Assembly: GCA_022360075.1 (NCBI GenBank)
Contig: JAKSDN010000605.1
Location: 1 to 17,993 of the forward strand
Reading direction: 5' to 3'
Source of the DNA: Kiloniellales bacterium
GTDB lineage: Bacteria > Pseudomonadota > Alphaproteobacteria > Kiloniellales > JAKSDN01
DNA: 17,993 nucleotides
A model generated the notes under the pieces. That model did no database searches. It was not told the origin of the DNA and saw only the letters and a program-made list of their open reading frames with translations. Position 1 is the stretch's first letter. Each line of letters opens with the position of its first letter. The translations under genes and the position numbers were made by a program. Positions 8,126 through 16,007 of the stretch are shown here, piece by piece.

Positions 8126-9175
8126 ATGCGATTTATGACCCTTGCCCGCCGCTCCGCCTTCATGGGCCTTGGGATGTTCTGCTCGGCGATGATGATAGGC
8201 GCGGCGTCTGCGGCAGACCCGGCTTACGACATTCGCAGCTTTGAGGGCGGACCCGCTTGGTTTGTCTATGACGAGCCCGTCGACGTGGCGCTGCACGTCC
8301 TTAAGCCCGACGACCCGAAGTGCCACGAGATCGGCGAGATCATCCTTCTCTTCGAAACCCACGCTCAGTTGCGCGACGACGACCTAATTGAGGCCTCAGC
8401 ACTTACCGGCATGAACCGCTATGCCGAGCTTTGCCGGTCGCTCGGCGGCAATCCCTCCAACCAACGCAAGGTCGTCGGGATCGTTGTCGGCGAGGGCGAC
8501 CCGGACAGCCAAGGGCGGGTGATGGGCATTGCCCGAGTTCTCGACGCCATGGTCTCTTCGCTCACCGGCGAGTACCAGCTTTGGGTCCAACGCAACGCCG
8601 TGGCCACCGCCGAGTCTAGCCAAGCGGCCGCGTCCGAGCGGGATGAACAGCGGACGGTTCTGGAAGCCGAGCAAGAGGCTGCCAAGCAAGAGCGCGCCGC
8701 AGAGATCGCCGAACTTCGAGCGACGTATGACGCGGCGCTCGCGGAAAGCATGGCAAGCGCACAGCCGTCAGGGCTGGTTGGCCGGATTGCCGGCGGCGAC
8801 CGCGCAGCGCTCACCGGCGCCTGGTCGGGTAGCCAGGCCGAATGCGCCAAAGAGCGCGTCGTCATGTTCGAGGACAACGGAACCGGAACGGTTGAGTGGT
8901 GGCGCTCATCGCATGAGGATGTCGGGCTTCTACCCTGGCGCACGGGCCAATGGGAACTGCGCGATGGTACCGTCATCATGAGCTTCGACCACCGCGTCGA
9001 ATATGACCGCTTCCTTCAGCTTCTCCAGTCGGGCACCATCAGCGAAACGGCTCAATTCGACCTCAAGAATGTCAATGGCTCGGAGCTCAGGCTCGCTGCG
9101 ACCAGCGGCGGGTTCTCGCCGGAGGCATTGTTCCTCGGCGGCGCGGAGAAGCTGTTCGTGCGCTGCTCATCCTGA
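8126..9175 (+). CDS. Exported protein of unknown function with central coiled coil
   Basis: A 349-aa protein whose family I do not recognise. AAGGAG lies 7 bases before the ATG. The N-terminus (MRFMTLARR, hydrophobic core, AASA at about 26-29) is a good signal peptide, so the protein is probably periplasmic. Residues 30-155 form a globular part. Residues about 165-215 are a charged, Ala/Glu-rich coiled coil. Residues about 229-349 look like a small beta-rich domain (GAWSGSQAEC, TGQWELRDGTVIMSFDHR) that recalls lipocalin-like or lysozyme-inhibitor-like folds; that is only an impression. C240 and C347 could form a disulfide. The gene is divergent from traG and 80 bp upstream of the helicase gene on the same strand, so the two may be co-transcribed. 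It is not part of the Trb machinery and looks like cargo. Confidence 0.75.
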   Translation: MRFMTLARRSAFMGLGMFCSAMMIGAASAADPAYDIRSFEGGPAWFVYDEPVDVALHVLKPDDPKCHEIGEIILLFETHAQLRDDDLIEASALTGMNRYAELCRSLGGNPSNQRKVVGIVVGEGDPDSQGRVMGIARVLDAMVSSLTGEYQLWVQRNAVATAESSQAAASERDEQRTVLEAEQEAAKQERAAEIAELRATYDAALAESMASAQPSGLVGRIAGGDRAALTGAWSGSQAECAKERVVMFEDNGTGTVEWWRSSHEDVGLLPWRTGQWELRDGTVIMSFDHRVEYDRFLQLLQSGTISETAQFDLKNVNGSELRLAATSGGFSPEALFLGGAEKLFVRCSS

Positions 9176-9255
9176 GGTTTGCGGTGCAGAAATGCTACTT
9201 AACAACAATGCCTTGCACGGAGTATGTCCGGTGATCCAACGAAAGTTCTATCCCA

Positions 9256-11838
9256 ATGTCCTTTAGGAAAAAGAAGCCAACCGTCTCCGCACCATCGACG
9301 CCAGTTGGTCTTCTTCCGCTCCTCACCCGCCGCAGCATCCCAGACGCGATGTCTCACCAAAAGGACATGCTGGCGGCCTATGCTGAGGAAATGGTTGAGA
9401 TCCCGGACGTGGCGATGCAGTTGCCGACTGGAAGCGGCAAGACGCTGGTCGGACTCCTGATAGCCGAATGGCGTCGCCGCAAATTCAAGGAGCGGGTAGT
9501 TTATCTCTGCCCAACGCGGCAGCTCGTTCATCAGGTCGTTGAGCAGGCCGAAACCGAGTACGGCATCGACGCAGTCGCGTTTACTGGATCGAAGCACAAG
9601 TATTCGCCTGCGGACCGCTCCGATTATATGACGCGGACCAAGGTAGCGGTTACGACCTATTCGAGCCTCTTCAACACGCACCCCTTTTTCGATGACCCTG
9701 AAACTATCCTACTCGACGACGCCCATGCAGCTGAAAACTACGTCGTCAAGATGTGGTCGCTCGAAGTTCCAGTCGGCGATGAGCGCTACGCGTCGCTACA
9801 CGCAGCGCTTTCGGGCATCTTCAAAGAGCATATTTCGGGGCTGTGCTATCGTCGGCTGACAGGCGATTGGGAAGATCGCTTTGATGCGACATGGGTCGAC
9901 AAGCTCCCGACTGAGACCGTGTCGGAGCTGACGGACCGGATCGTGGACGTCCTGGACGCCCATGAAGATATCACTGACGATGTGAAATTCACCTGGTCGC
10001 TGCTTCGAGATCATTTACACGCCTGCCATATCTATCTCGCATCGCGTGAAATCCTGATCCGCCCGCTTGTACCGCCAACTTGGACGCATGCGCCGTTCCA
10101 GCACGCCAAACAGCGCATCTACATGTCAGCGACGCTAGGCGCGGGCGGCGATCTCGAACGTCTAACAGGCCGTGAGAAGATCGCTCGCATCGAAGCGCCG
10201 GAGAACTTTCGTAAGGCAGGCGTCGGCAGGCGATTCTTCATGTTTCCAGGACTGTCCCTGGAACCCGACGCTTGCGAACGACTCCGTAAGAGGATGCAAA
10301 AACACGCTGGACGCTCGGTAGTGCTAACGCCCCACGGCGCCGCGGCTGAGGCGATTGCTAACCAGTTCAAGGACGAGGATGGTTTCAAGATCTTCGCAGC
10401 CGAAGATATCGAAGCGTCAAAGAAAGCCTTTGTGGAATCCGGAAAGGCGGTCGCGATCATGGCGGGGAGGTTCGACGGCATCGACTTTCCGAATGACGAC
10501 TGCCGCCTACTCTGCCTCGACGGCCTTCCAAAGGCGACAAACGCGCAGGAACGCTTTCTGATGAGCAAGATGGGCGCGTCAGCACTCTTGAATGAGCGCA
10601 TGCAGACCCGAATTCTGCAGGCGGCAGGGCGTTGCACACGCGCATTGCAGGATCGATCTGCGGTCTTCGTGACCGGCAGTGAGTTGTTGGACTACCTCAC
10701 CAACGAGAAGAACTGGCGGCATTTCCATCCGGAACTACAAGCCGAACTCGCCTTCGGCGTCCTACAATCAAAGGGCGTTAAAGCTGTCGACATGATGGAA
10801 AACTTCAAAAGTTTCTTCACGAATGACGACGATTGGGAGGAAGCTAATAGCGATATCGTCGACGATGCTTCGGATCGTCTGCAGGAGCCTTTTCCGGCGA
10901 TGGACGAGTTGGAAGCTGTCGTTCCCTATGAAGTGCGGTATCAGAAAGCCCTATGGGGCGAGCACTATGAGCGCGCGCTTGGCGAGGCCCGCACCATTAT
11001 TTCCAAGCTCAATGCGCGGTCCTTGAGCGGTTATCGAGCCCTCTGGCACTACCTCGCAGGTTCCACCGCTCAGAAATTGAGCGTCGATGCGGGCGATCAG
11101 TACGACAAGATCGCGCGAGAGCAGTTCGCGGCAGCGGTTAACACTGCGCCCAATATCCCTTGGCTTGTGCAGTTGATGCGCGGCGAAGCCGCTCCGCCGG
11201 GGAGCCAATCTTCGCTTTCTGTGGACATTATATCTCAGGTCGAGCGCATTGAGGGTGTTCTTCTTGCCTTGGGGACCGCTGACGACAAGAAGTTTGAAAA
11301 GCGGGCGAAGGCCATTCTCGAAGGACTTACCGACGCAGATAGGCTTGAGGAGGCACAACGTCAGCTCGGCGAGCTCCTTGGCTTTGTCGCCGGCAACGGG
11401 AAGGGCGATGCCGACCCGGACCCGTGGTGGCTTGGCGATACGAAAGGGCTCGTTTTTGAAGATCACGCTAAAGGCGCTGCAACCACAGTGTTTGGAGCTA
11501 ATAAGGCGAAACAAGCTGCCGGGCACCCAGCTTGGCTCGATGAATATTGTCCTGAGGCGGAGGGAGTGGACGTGTGTGCTGTTGTGGTAACTCCGTGTAC
11601 GAGGGCCGGGAAAGGTGCGAAACCCGCGCTTAAAGAATTACGGTACTGGGCGCTGGACGACTTTCGAGGGTGGGCGAAAGAAGCAGTCAACACCGTGCGC
11701 AGCCTAAAGGCTTCGCTTCCACAGGAAGGCGATCTCTATTGGCGTCAGGAGGCGGCAGAAAAGCTCGCGGCAGCTGACCTAACGCTAGACGCTATTCTAG
11801 CCATGTTGCCTGTAGCCACCGATGCAATGACGATCTAG
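9256..11838 (+). CDS. Superfamily 2 DEAD/DEAH-type helicase with C-terminal nuclease-like domain
   Basis: An 860-aa protein with a full helicase core: Walker A LPTGSGKT (56-63), motif Ia CPTRQLVHQ (85-93), motif II DDAH instead of DEAH (154-157), motif III SAT (291-293), motif V GRFDGIDFP (404-412) and motif VI QAAGRCTR (455-462). The GIDF-type motif V and long inter-motif spacing recall Rad3/XPD-like helicases. Residues about 500-700 are helical with no recognised family. Residues 721-775 (PDPWW, then VFEDHAKG, then KAKQAAGHPAWL) resemble the core of PD-(D/E)XK nuclease folds with Asp722 and Glu735, but His737 stands where Lys is usual. Base use is visibly more AT-rich and less codon-biased than the conjugation genes, which suggests separate acquisition. 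A nucleic-acid defence or repair role is inference. No clear ribosome-binding site precedes the ATG. Confidence 0.85.
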   Translation: MSFRKKKPTVSAPSTPVGLLPLLTRRSIPDAMSHQKDMLAAYAEEMVEIPDVAMQLPTGSGKTLVGLLIAEWRRRKFKERVVYLCPTRQLVHQVVEQAETEYGIDAVAFTGSKHKYSPADRSDYMTRTKVAVTTYSSLFNTHPFFDDPETILLDDAHAAENYVVKMWSLEVPVGDERYASLHAALSGIFKEHISGLCYRRLTGDWEDRFDATWVDKLPTETVSELTDRIVDVLDAHEDITDDVKFTWSLLRDHLHACHIYLASREILIRPLVPPTWTHAPFQHAKQRIYMSATLGAGGDLERLTGREKIARIEAPENFRKAGVGRRFFMFPGLSLEPDACERLRKRMQKHAGRSVVLTPHGAAAEAIANQFKDEDGFKIFAAEDIEASKKAFVESGKAVAIMAGRFDGIDFPNDDCRLLCLDGLPKATNAQERFLMSKMGASALLNERMQTRILQAAGRCTRALQDRSAVFVTGSELLDYLTNEKNWRHFHPELQAELAFGVLQSKGVKAVDMMENFKSFFTNDDDWEEANSDIVDDASDRLQEPFPAMDELEAVVPYEVRYQKALWGEHYERALGEARTIISKLNARSLSGYRALWHYLAGSTAQKLSVDAGDQYDKIAREQFAAAVNTAPNIPWLVQLMRGEAAPPGSQSSLSVDIISQVERIEGVLLALGTADDKKFEKRAKAILEGLTDADRLEEAQRQLGELLGFVAGNGKGDADPDPWWLGDTKGLVFEDHAKGAATTVFGANKAKQAAGHPAWLDEYCPEAEGVDVCAVVVTPCTRAGKGAKPALKELRYWALDDFRGWAKEAVNTVRSLKASLPQEGDLYWRQEAAEKLAAADLTLDAILAMLPVATDAMTI

Positions 11839-11902
11839 GAAAAATGAATTGCGGAAGTATCGCCACTTGGTTGAATGACAGGTTGCGCCAGCTACTAGAT
11901 CA

Positions 11903-13888
11903 TCAACTAATCTCGACCCCGCGCCTCTTTCCAAAGTCGAACGAGACGGACGAGCCGCGCACGATGCCGCTTAGAGCCTTTCCACGCTGGCGTTCCAGCG
12001 CGGCCCGCCAGGGAACGAGCGTAAACTCCCTCGATTTCTCGATGACGGCGAATTTGCCGCTGGCGAGCCGGAGCGGCCGCCGGTAGACGCCCTCGATGCG
12101 CACGCCGTCGAGCGGGTCGACGAACGGCTTGCGGAGCTCCTTCGATAGCCTTTCGACTGCGGCGCTCATCTCCCGGCTGCGAAGCTCGGTCAGCAGATTG
12201 CGTTGATAAACAGTCCGACCGCTGCTCTCTTTGGCAAGGCCTTGGGCCAACAACCAGCGACGGCGGCGCTCCATGGCATCCTGCGCTTCCCTTCCGAAAC
12301 CGCTGTCCCGCAATGGTTCCGGCCGGTCGGACATGAGTTGACGGTCCAGCCAGGTCGCGCCTTGCGCCTCAACCATCTGTTCCAGCGTGACGCTCGACAT
12401 GAGCACCAGGCGTGCCGGTTGCGGCATCCGGTTGCGCTCTTCGTAGCCGCGCACCTTGTCGAGGAAGTCGTCCGGGATCGCCCAGGAGCCGTCGGCAGAG
12501 CGTTCCGCGAAGCCCGCTCGGCGCATAGCCTCCAGCCGCCGGACATGGGCGCGGACATACTCGGCCGACGCACGCGGATTGGCGGCGCGGTGCAGCGCCT
12601 CGCTGTAGAGGCCGCCACTCTGTTCGGCGATATCTGCGATGGTCCGGTCCGCGCGCCGCGGTTCCACTGCCTTGGCTTCGACCGCGACGATCCTGCCGGG
12701 CCCGTAGTCGCCCGGATCGGCAAGTTCCCCCACTTCGGCATAGTGCGTGCGCCCGTCGGTTCCGTCGACGATCAGATAGTGCCGGTCGTGGAGTTCGTCG
12801 GAGAGCCCGCGCGCCACGACACGACCGATAATCCGCGCGTTCGGCTGCGATGGATCGAAGATCGCATGATCGGCGCCCGGACGCTCAACGCCCGCGCCCC
12901 GCATCTCCCGGTGCATGGTGCGGATGATGTCGCCACGGGTGCCCATATCGCGCAGTGACGTTTCAAGTCCCTTCGCCAGCCGCCAGCGCTTGGCCCCGGC
13001 CGGTTCGGCGAGGCCCATCCGTTCAAGCGTCTGGAGGCGGCCGATCTTCAGCGTGTGCTTGAAGCGAGCGAAGCGCCCATCGGGCTCGCGGCACAGGTCG
13101 GCCACGCCGTCTTCCGCTTGCGCCAGGATTTCACGGTCGAGCCGCGTGAAGCGCTCCTGAGCCACCTCGCGCGCGTAACCCTGCTGGATTTGAAGTTCGC
13201 TGACCGGCCCGAGCTCCAGGGTCAGAAGCTCGCTCGCCCGTTCGCGGATGCCGTGGGCGATATAGTCGCGCGCGATCACCAGGTCCTGGCCCAGCTCGTC
13301 CTTGCCGCGCAGCACGATATGGGTGTGCGGGTTGTCGGTGTTGAAATGATCGACCGCCACCCAGTCCAGGCGGGTGTCAAGATCGCGCTCCATTCCGGCC
13401 ATCAGGTCGCGCACGAAGGGCTTGAGGTCGCCGAGCTCGGCCCCGTCCTCCGGCGAGACGATGAAGCGGAACTGGTGGCGGTCGCCGTCGCTGCGTTCCA
13501 GGAACTTCTTGCCGTCGGCTTCGTCGCTTGCCGCGTCATAGAGCCGACCCGGCTCGCCGTCGCGCGTGACGCCGTCGCGCTGAATGTATTTGAGGTGCGC
13601 CTTCACGGCCCCAATGCCTTGGCCCCGGAGCTTGACAAGCCGCGTCTTGACGATGACGCGCCGCCGGCCGGTAATTCGCCCGCGCCGTACTGCCGCGCCC
13701 GTGCCCCATCCGCCGCCACGACCGATTCGTGCTCCGCTGAACACCAAGCCGCCGCCACGTCGAAATCCCGGACCGGCGAGACTGGCCGAATGCAGCACCC
13801 GCTGCAGATAGGTCTTTGCCTTCTTGTCGCCCCGGGAGCGGATCTTCCCGAACTTTGGTTTGAAACGGTCTTCGCTGTCTGTGGCCAT
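11903..13888 (-). CDS. Relaxase / mobilization nuclease with DUF3363 domain
   Basis: A 661-aa relaxase that would nick the element at oriT and lead the strand into the TraG-Trb channel. It starts MATDSEDRFKPKFGKIRSRG, the usual start in this family. An Arg/Gly-rich basic region (about 40-90) follows, then a YIQRDGVTRDGEPG segment (about 101-114) and the metal-binding histidine motif HFNTDNPHTHIVLRG (181-195). The rest corresponds to the DUF3363 region. It is comparable to RlxS of the Mesorhizobium symbiosis ICE. The frame can be extended to a TTG at 13924, but the ATG at 13888 matches relatives. Neither start has a clear Shine-Dalgarno sequence, so translation may depend on coupling or a leaderless-like context. 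The 3' end faces the helicase gene with a 64-bp gap. Confidence 0.93.
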   Translation of the reverse strand: MATDSEDRFKPKFGKIRSRGDKKAKTYLQRVLHSASLAGPGFRRGGGLVFSGARIGRGGGWGTGAAVRRGRITGRRRVIVKTRLVKLRGQGIGAVKAHLKYIQRDGVTRDGEPGRLYDAASDEADGKKFLERSDGDRHQFRFIVSPEDGAELGDLKPFVRDLMAGMERDLDTRLDWVAVDHFNTDNPHTHIVLRGKDELGQDLVIARDYIAHGIRERASELLTLELGPVSELQIQQGYAREVAQERFTRLDREILAQAEDGVADLCREPDGRFARFKHTLKIGRLQTLERMGLAEPAGAKRWRLAKGLETSLRDMGTRGDIIRTMHREMRGAGVERPGADHAIFDPSQPNARIIGRVVARGLSDELHDRHYLIVDGTDGRTHYAEVGELADPGDYGPGRIVAVEAKAVEPRRADRTIADIAEQSGGLYSEALHRAANPRASAEYVRAHVRRLEAMRRAGFAERSADGSWAIPDDFLDKVRGYEERNRMPQPARLVLMSSVTLEQMVEAQGATWLDRQLMSDRPEPLRDSGFGREAQDAMERRRRWLLAQGLAKESSGRTVYQRNLLTELRSREMSAAVERLSKELRKPFVDPLDGVRIEGVYRRPLRLASGKFAVIEKSREFTLVPWRAALERQRGKALSGIVRGSSVSFDFGKRRGVEIS

Positions 13889-13951
13889 AAGAGTCGAGAT
13901 CAGCGCCCGCAGCGACGAAAACAAGGTAACATCATGAATGTGCCAATCGGC

Positions 13952-14131
13952 TCAGTGGCTTGCGCAAAAACGGGGAGTCATCAAAACCGCCTTGGCGCTA
14001 GAAAAGAGATGTGCAGACAAGGCATTGGGCGTCTTTGACGCCATTGCTTTTATCTTGCCCTCCGCTGCCGCAGACCCCTCCAACGCTTCATCTCCTTCCT
14101 CACGCTGGATCAGCATGGTTTGTCGTTCCAT
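13952..14131 (-). CDS. Small ORF coupled to traF, 59 aa, unknown
   Basis: An ATG at 14131 overlaps the TGA of traF (TGATG), and the frame is open for 59 codons, ending 63 bp before the relaxase start. It begins MERQTMLIQREEGDEALEGS, with an acidic N-terminal half and an Ala/Ser-rich second half. I recognise no family. The position, between traF and the relaxase gene, is where related ICEs often carry an extra small gene or a lytic transglycosylase. It may be a real coupled gene, the remnant of one, or chance; the stop-start overlap is the only positive sign. Confidence 0.35.
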   Translation of the reverse strand: MERQTMLIQREEGDEALEGSAAAEGKIKAMASKTPNALSAHLFSSAKAVLMTPRFCASH

Positions 14132-14625
14132 CAGGGCAGACGCAATCTCGTCGCCCTACCGATAATCATCCGCCGATCCACCGGCCCGAAATAGCGGCTG
14201 TCGAAGGAGTCCGGATGGTCCAGGAGCAGGAGAACACGTCGTCCGTGAAGCACGTAGCAGCCACGCCAGACGGGCATTTCGCGACCCGATCCATCGCGGA
14301 TTTGCGCCACCGCAACGGTCACGTCATCAATCTGAATCTCGCGGTTTCGACGACAGACGACGTCTCCATTTGCGCCCGCAATTCGTTTGATTAGCGGGAC
14401 ATCCGGGAGCAGATATCCGCGTTCGACGACAAGGTTTCGCATGCTATCGGGTACCTGCACGAGCACATAATCGCCTCGTTCCGCAGGCCGATCGTCGATC
14501 CAGTAGAGCCCGATCGGCGCGCTTTCGGAGCTGTTGTAAATCAGCTTCGTCGGCAAGCTCGCCAACGATGTGACGACCAGCGCCAGCACTGGAAGGCCGG
14601 TTGCAATCAGAGTGAGACGCCTCAT
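14131..14625 (-). CDS. traF: TraF, conjugal transfer peptidase (S26 family)
   Basis: A 164-aa membrane-anchored serine peptidase of the S26 family that in RP4 processes and cyclises the TrbC pilin. One N-terminal hydrophobic segment (about residues 5-23) anchors it. The catalytic Ser lies in NSSESAPIGLYW (probably Ser35), the general-base Lys in PLIKRIAG (Lys80), and the conserved C-terminal box SFDSRYFGPV (Asp142) is present. The gene overlaps the upstream DUF2840 gene (ATG of traF within its TGA region), and its own stop overlaps the start of a 59-aa ORF, so it sits within a tightly coupled operon leading to the relaxase. Confidence 0.93.
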   Translation of the reverse strand: MRRLTLIATGLPVLALVVTSLASLPTKLIYNSSESAPIGLYWIDDRPAERGDYVLVQVPDSMRNLVVERGYLLPDVPLIKRIAGANGDVVCRRNREIQIDDVTVAVAQIRDGSGREMPVWRGCYVLHGRRVLLLLDHPDSFDSRYFGPVDRRMIIGRATRLRLP

Positions 14626-15089
14626 GGCGTCACCGCCTTCGCCGCCAGAAACGCTGCATGTTGACCTTCGGAATAGGGCGCGACTGGCCGAGACGTGGCG
14701 ATCCGATTGTGAACATGATGGTAGTAGTCTGGCGATACCTCTGGCGGCTCAAATCCGGCCGCTTCGAGGACATCAATCTGCGCTAGCAAGCGCTTGACCT
14801 TGGCCTTGCCGGTGGTCAGCACCAACACTTGCCCGCCCGGGTCGACGCCTTCGATGCGACTCAGCAGTACCGCCGGCGCCATAGCCTGTATGATTGTGAA
14901 GCGCCAATCCTGGGTCCCGAACTCGTTGGCCCGCCACCGCACGTAGCCGAACACCCGACCTGGCGCGAAGAACGCCATGGCCCGCCGGCGGTCCAGATCC
15001 AGCCATTGGTCCGGTTCGCCGAACCGCAGCCAGTAGTTCGCAAACTCCGGATAGAAGGCGATCTGGACGCAGGTCAGATGCTCACACAT
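14622..15089 (-). CDS. DUF2840 domain-containing protein
   Basis: A 155-aa protein of the DUF2840 family, which is found almost only in alphaproteobacterial conjugative elements between the regulator genes and traF. Family-typical segments visible are YWLRFGEPDQWLDLDRRR (about residues 19-36), FAPGRVFGYVRWRANEFGT (about 41-59) and SPDYYHHVHNRI (about 119-130). No signal peptide or membrane segment is evident, so it is probably cytoplasmic. Function is unknown. The ATG at 15089 overlaps the stop of the excisionase-like gene by 8 bp, and its stop overlaps the traF start by 4 bp. Confidence 0.88.
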   Translation of the reverse strand: MCEHLTCVQIAFYPEFANYWLRFGEPDQWLDLDRRRAMAFFAPGRVFGYVRWRANEFGTQDWRFTIIQAMAPAVLLSRIEGVDPGGQVLVLTTGKAKVKRLLAQIDVLEAAGFEPPEVSPDYYHHVHNRIATSRPVAPYSEGQHAAFLAAKAVTP

Positions 15090-15297
15090 CCGAGGTCGAA
15101 CTCCGCTTGCGCAGGTCTGACCAGGCGTTCAGGTCATCGATGTGATAGCGCACGTATCGGCCGTGCTTGCGGTACTCCGGCCCGCCCCCATAGACACGCA
15201 TCTTCTCCAGCGTGTTGGGTTTGAGGCCGAGAAACTCCGCAGCTTCTCTCGTGTTCAGAAACGTCTTGTCCGGCCTATTATCGAGCGGAGTATCCAT
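15082..15297 (-). CDS. Winged-helix DNA-binding protein, excisionase (RdfS-like)
   Basis: A 71-aa helix-turn-helix protein of the MerR/AlpA-type excisionase group (helix_turn_helix_17). The core FLNTREAAEFLGLKPNTLEK (residues 13-32) is the two-helix motif, followed by a wing containing GPEYRKHGRYVRYHIDDL (39-56). Such proteins act as recombination directionality factors for ICE excision. In ICEMlSymR7A the equivalent, RdfS, heads the operon with traF and the relaxase gene, as here. The start at 15297 is preferred because AGGTGG lies just upstream and relatives begin in this way; an in-frame ATG at 15360 would add 21 residues without a ribosome-binding site. Its likely activator is the FseA-like gene immediately upstream. 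Confidence 0.85.
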   Translation of the reverse strand: MDTPLDNRPDKTFLNTREAAEFLGLKPNTLEKMRVYGGGPEYRKHGRYVRYHIDDLNAWSDLRKRSSTSDV

Positions 15298-15430
15298 CTG
15301 CGTCCACCTGGTTCCAGCAAGATCTTCAAGCGGAAACCAGCGTGAACCAACCCTCGGCATCGCAGGAGAGTCGGAATCGCGTTCTTGCAGATCGAACCAC
15401 CTTGCGCAGCGGATTGGCGTTCTCAGCCAC
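15298..15430. promoter_or_regulatory. Intergenic region expected to hold the excisionase promoter
   Basis: These 133 bp separate the end of the FseA-like gene (15431) from the excisionase-like gene (start 15297). By analogy with ICEMlSymR7A, where FseA activates rdfS, this is where an FseA-dependent promoter would lie. I see no convincing -35/-10 pair and no clear dyad, which would fit an activator-dependent promoter but does not prove one. Confidence 0.3.
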
Positions 15431-16007
15431 CTATTTCAGAAGGTCGCGGTAACCGCCTTTCATCAGCTGATGGCCCTTCCGGAATACACGAACGATACGG
15501 CTCTTCATCCAGCCGTGCCCACCAGACCAGTCCTGCGCTACGCGCCCAGGCCCGAAGATGACCTCTGCGATTTCCCGGTGGGAGGCACCGTGACTCGCCC
15601 CGTCGAGAGCGATTAGCGCGTTGCGAAGACCGAGAGATTGTTGTCCACCGAAGGGAGGCATGGTCGCGCCCACCCTGCTGATACAAGTCGGCCAAGGACT
15701 TCAGGGACCGGCTGCCCCGTTCAATTGCCGAAAAGCCCCCGACCACCAGGCTGATCGCCAAGGGATCGATCGCGATCGAATCTCCATCACACTGAAGCTG
15801 AACCAAGCGCCCTCGACTGCGCAATAGAAGCGACTGCTCGCCGCTAACCGGATCGAGGACCGCCTTTTGGCATTGCAGGTCCTTCAGAGAAACGGCAGCG
15901 CTCCAACCGGGCCTAGCGTGTCGACGAACGTAGGCTCTGAGCACACCAGGAAAGACATCCGACAACCAGAAGACGTCGGCTTCAAGTCCGTTCAGCGAGG
16001 GGTCCAC
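15431..16007 (-). pseudogene. DUF2285 part of FseA-like activator, broken by an internal +1 frame change
   Basis: Second part of an FseA-like excision activator. The frame entered after the TTT-C slip site begins with VDPSLNGLEADVFWL and runs well as DUF2285 protein down to DLYQQGG. The matching continuation then lies one base further on: MPPFGGQQSLGLRNALIALDG, HREIAEVIFGPGRVAQDWS and a GGYRDLL end at 15431. Skipping one G of the GGG at 15669-15671 restores a continuous protein, DLYQQGGATMPPFGG. Read without correction, the frame continues to 15423 as unrelated Arg/Ser-rich sequence (194 aa from a GTG at 16007). So this is a single-base insertion in a live or dying gene, or a homopolymer error in the assembly. 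The domain is suspected to form a helix-turn-helix-like unit; in the homologue it activates the excisionase gene. Confidence 0.75.

Noticed and set aside
8126..11838. Two-gene Hachiman-type defence system (HamA + HamB)
   Set aside because: The upstream protein has a signal peptide and shows nothing like the HamA nuclease domain, so the pair does not fit that system.
13055..14038. 327-aa plus-strand ORF antisense to the relaxase
   Set aside because: Shadow of the relaxase gene, no motif and no ribosome-binding site context.
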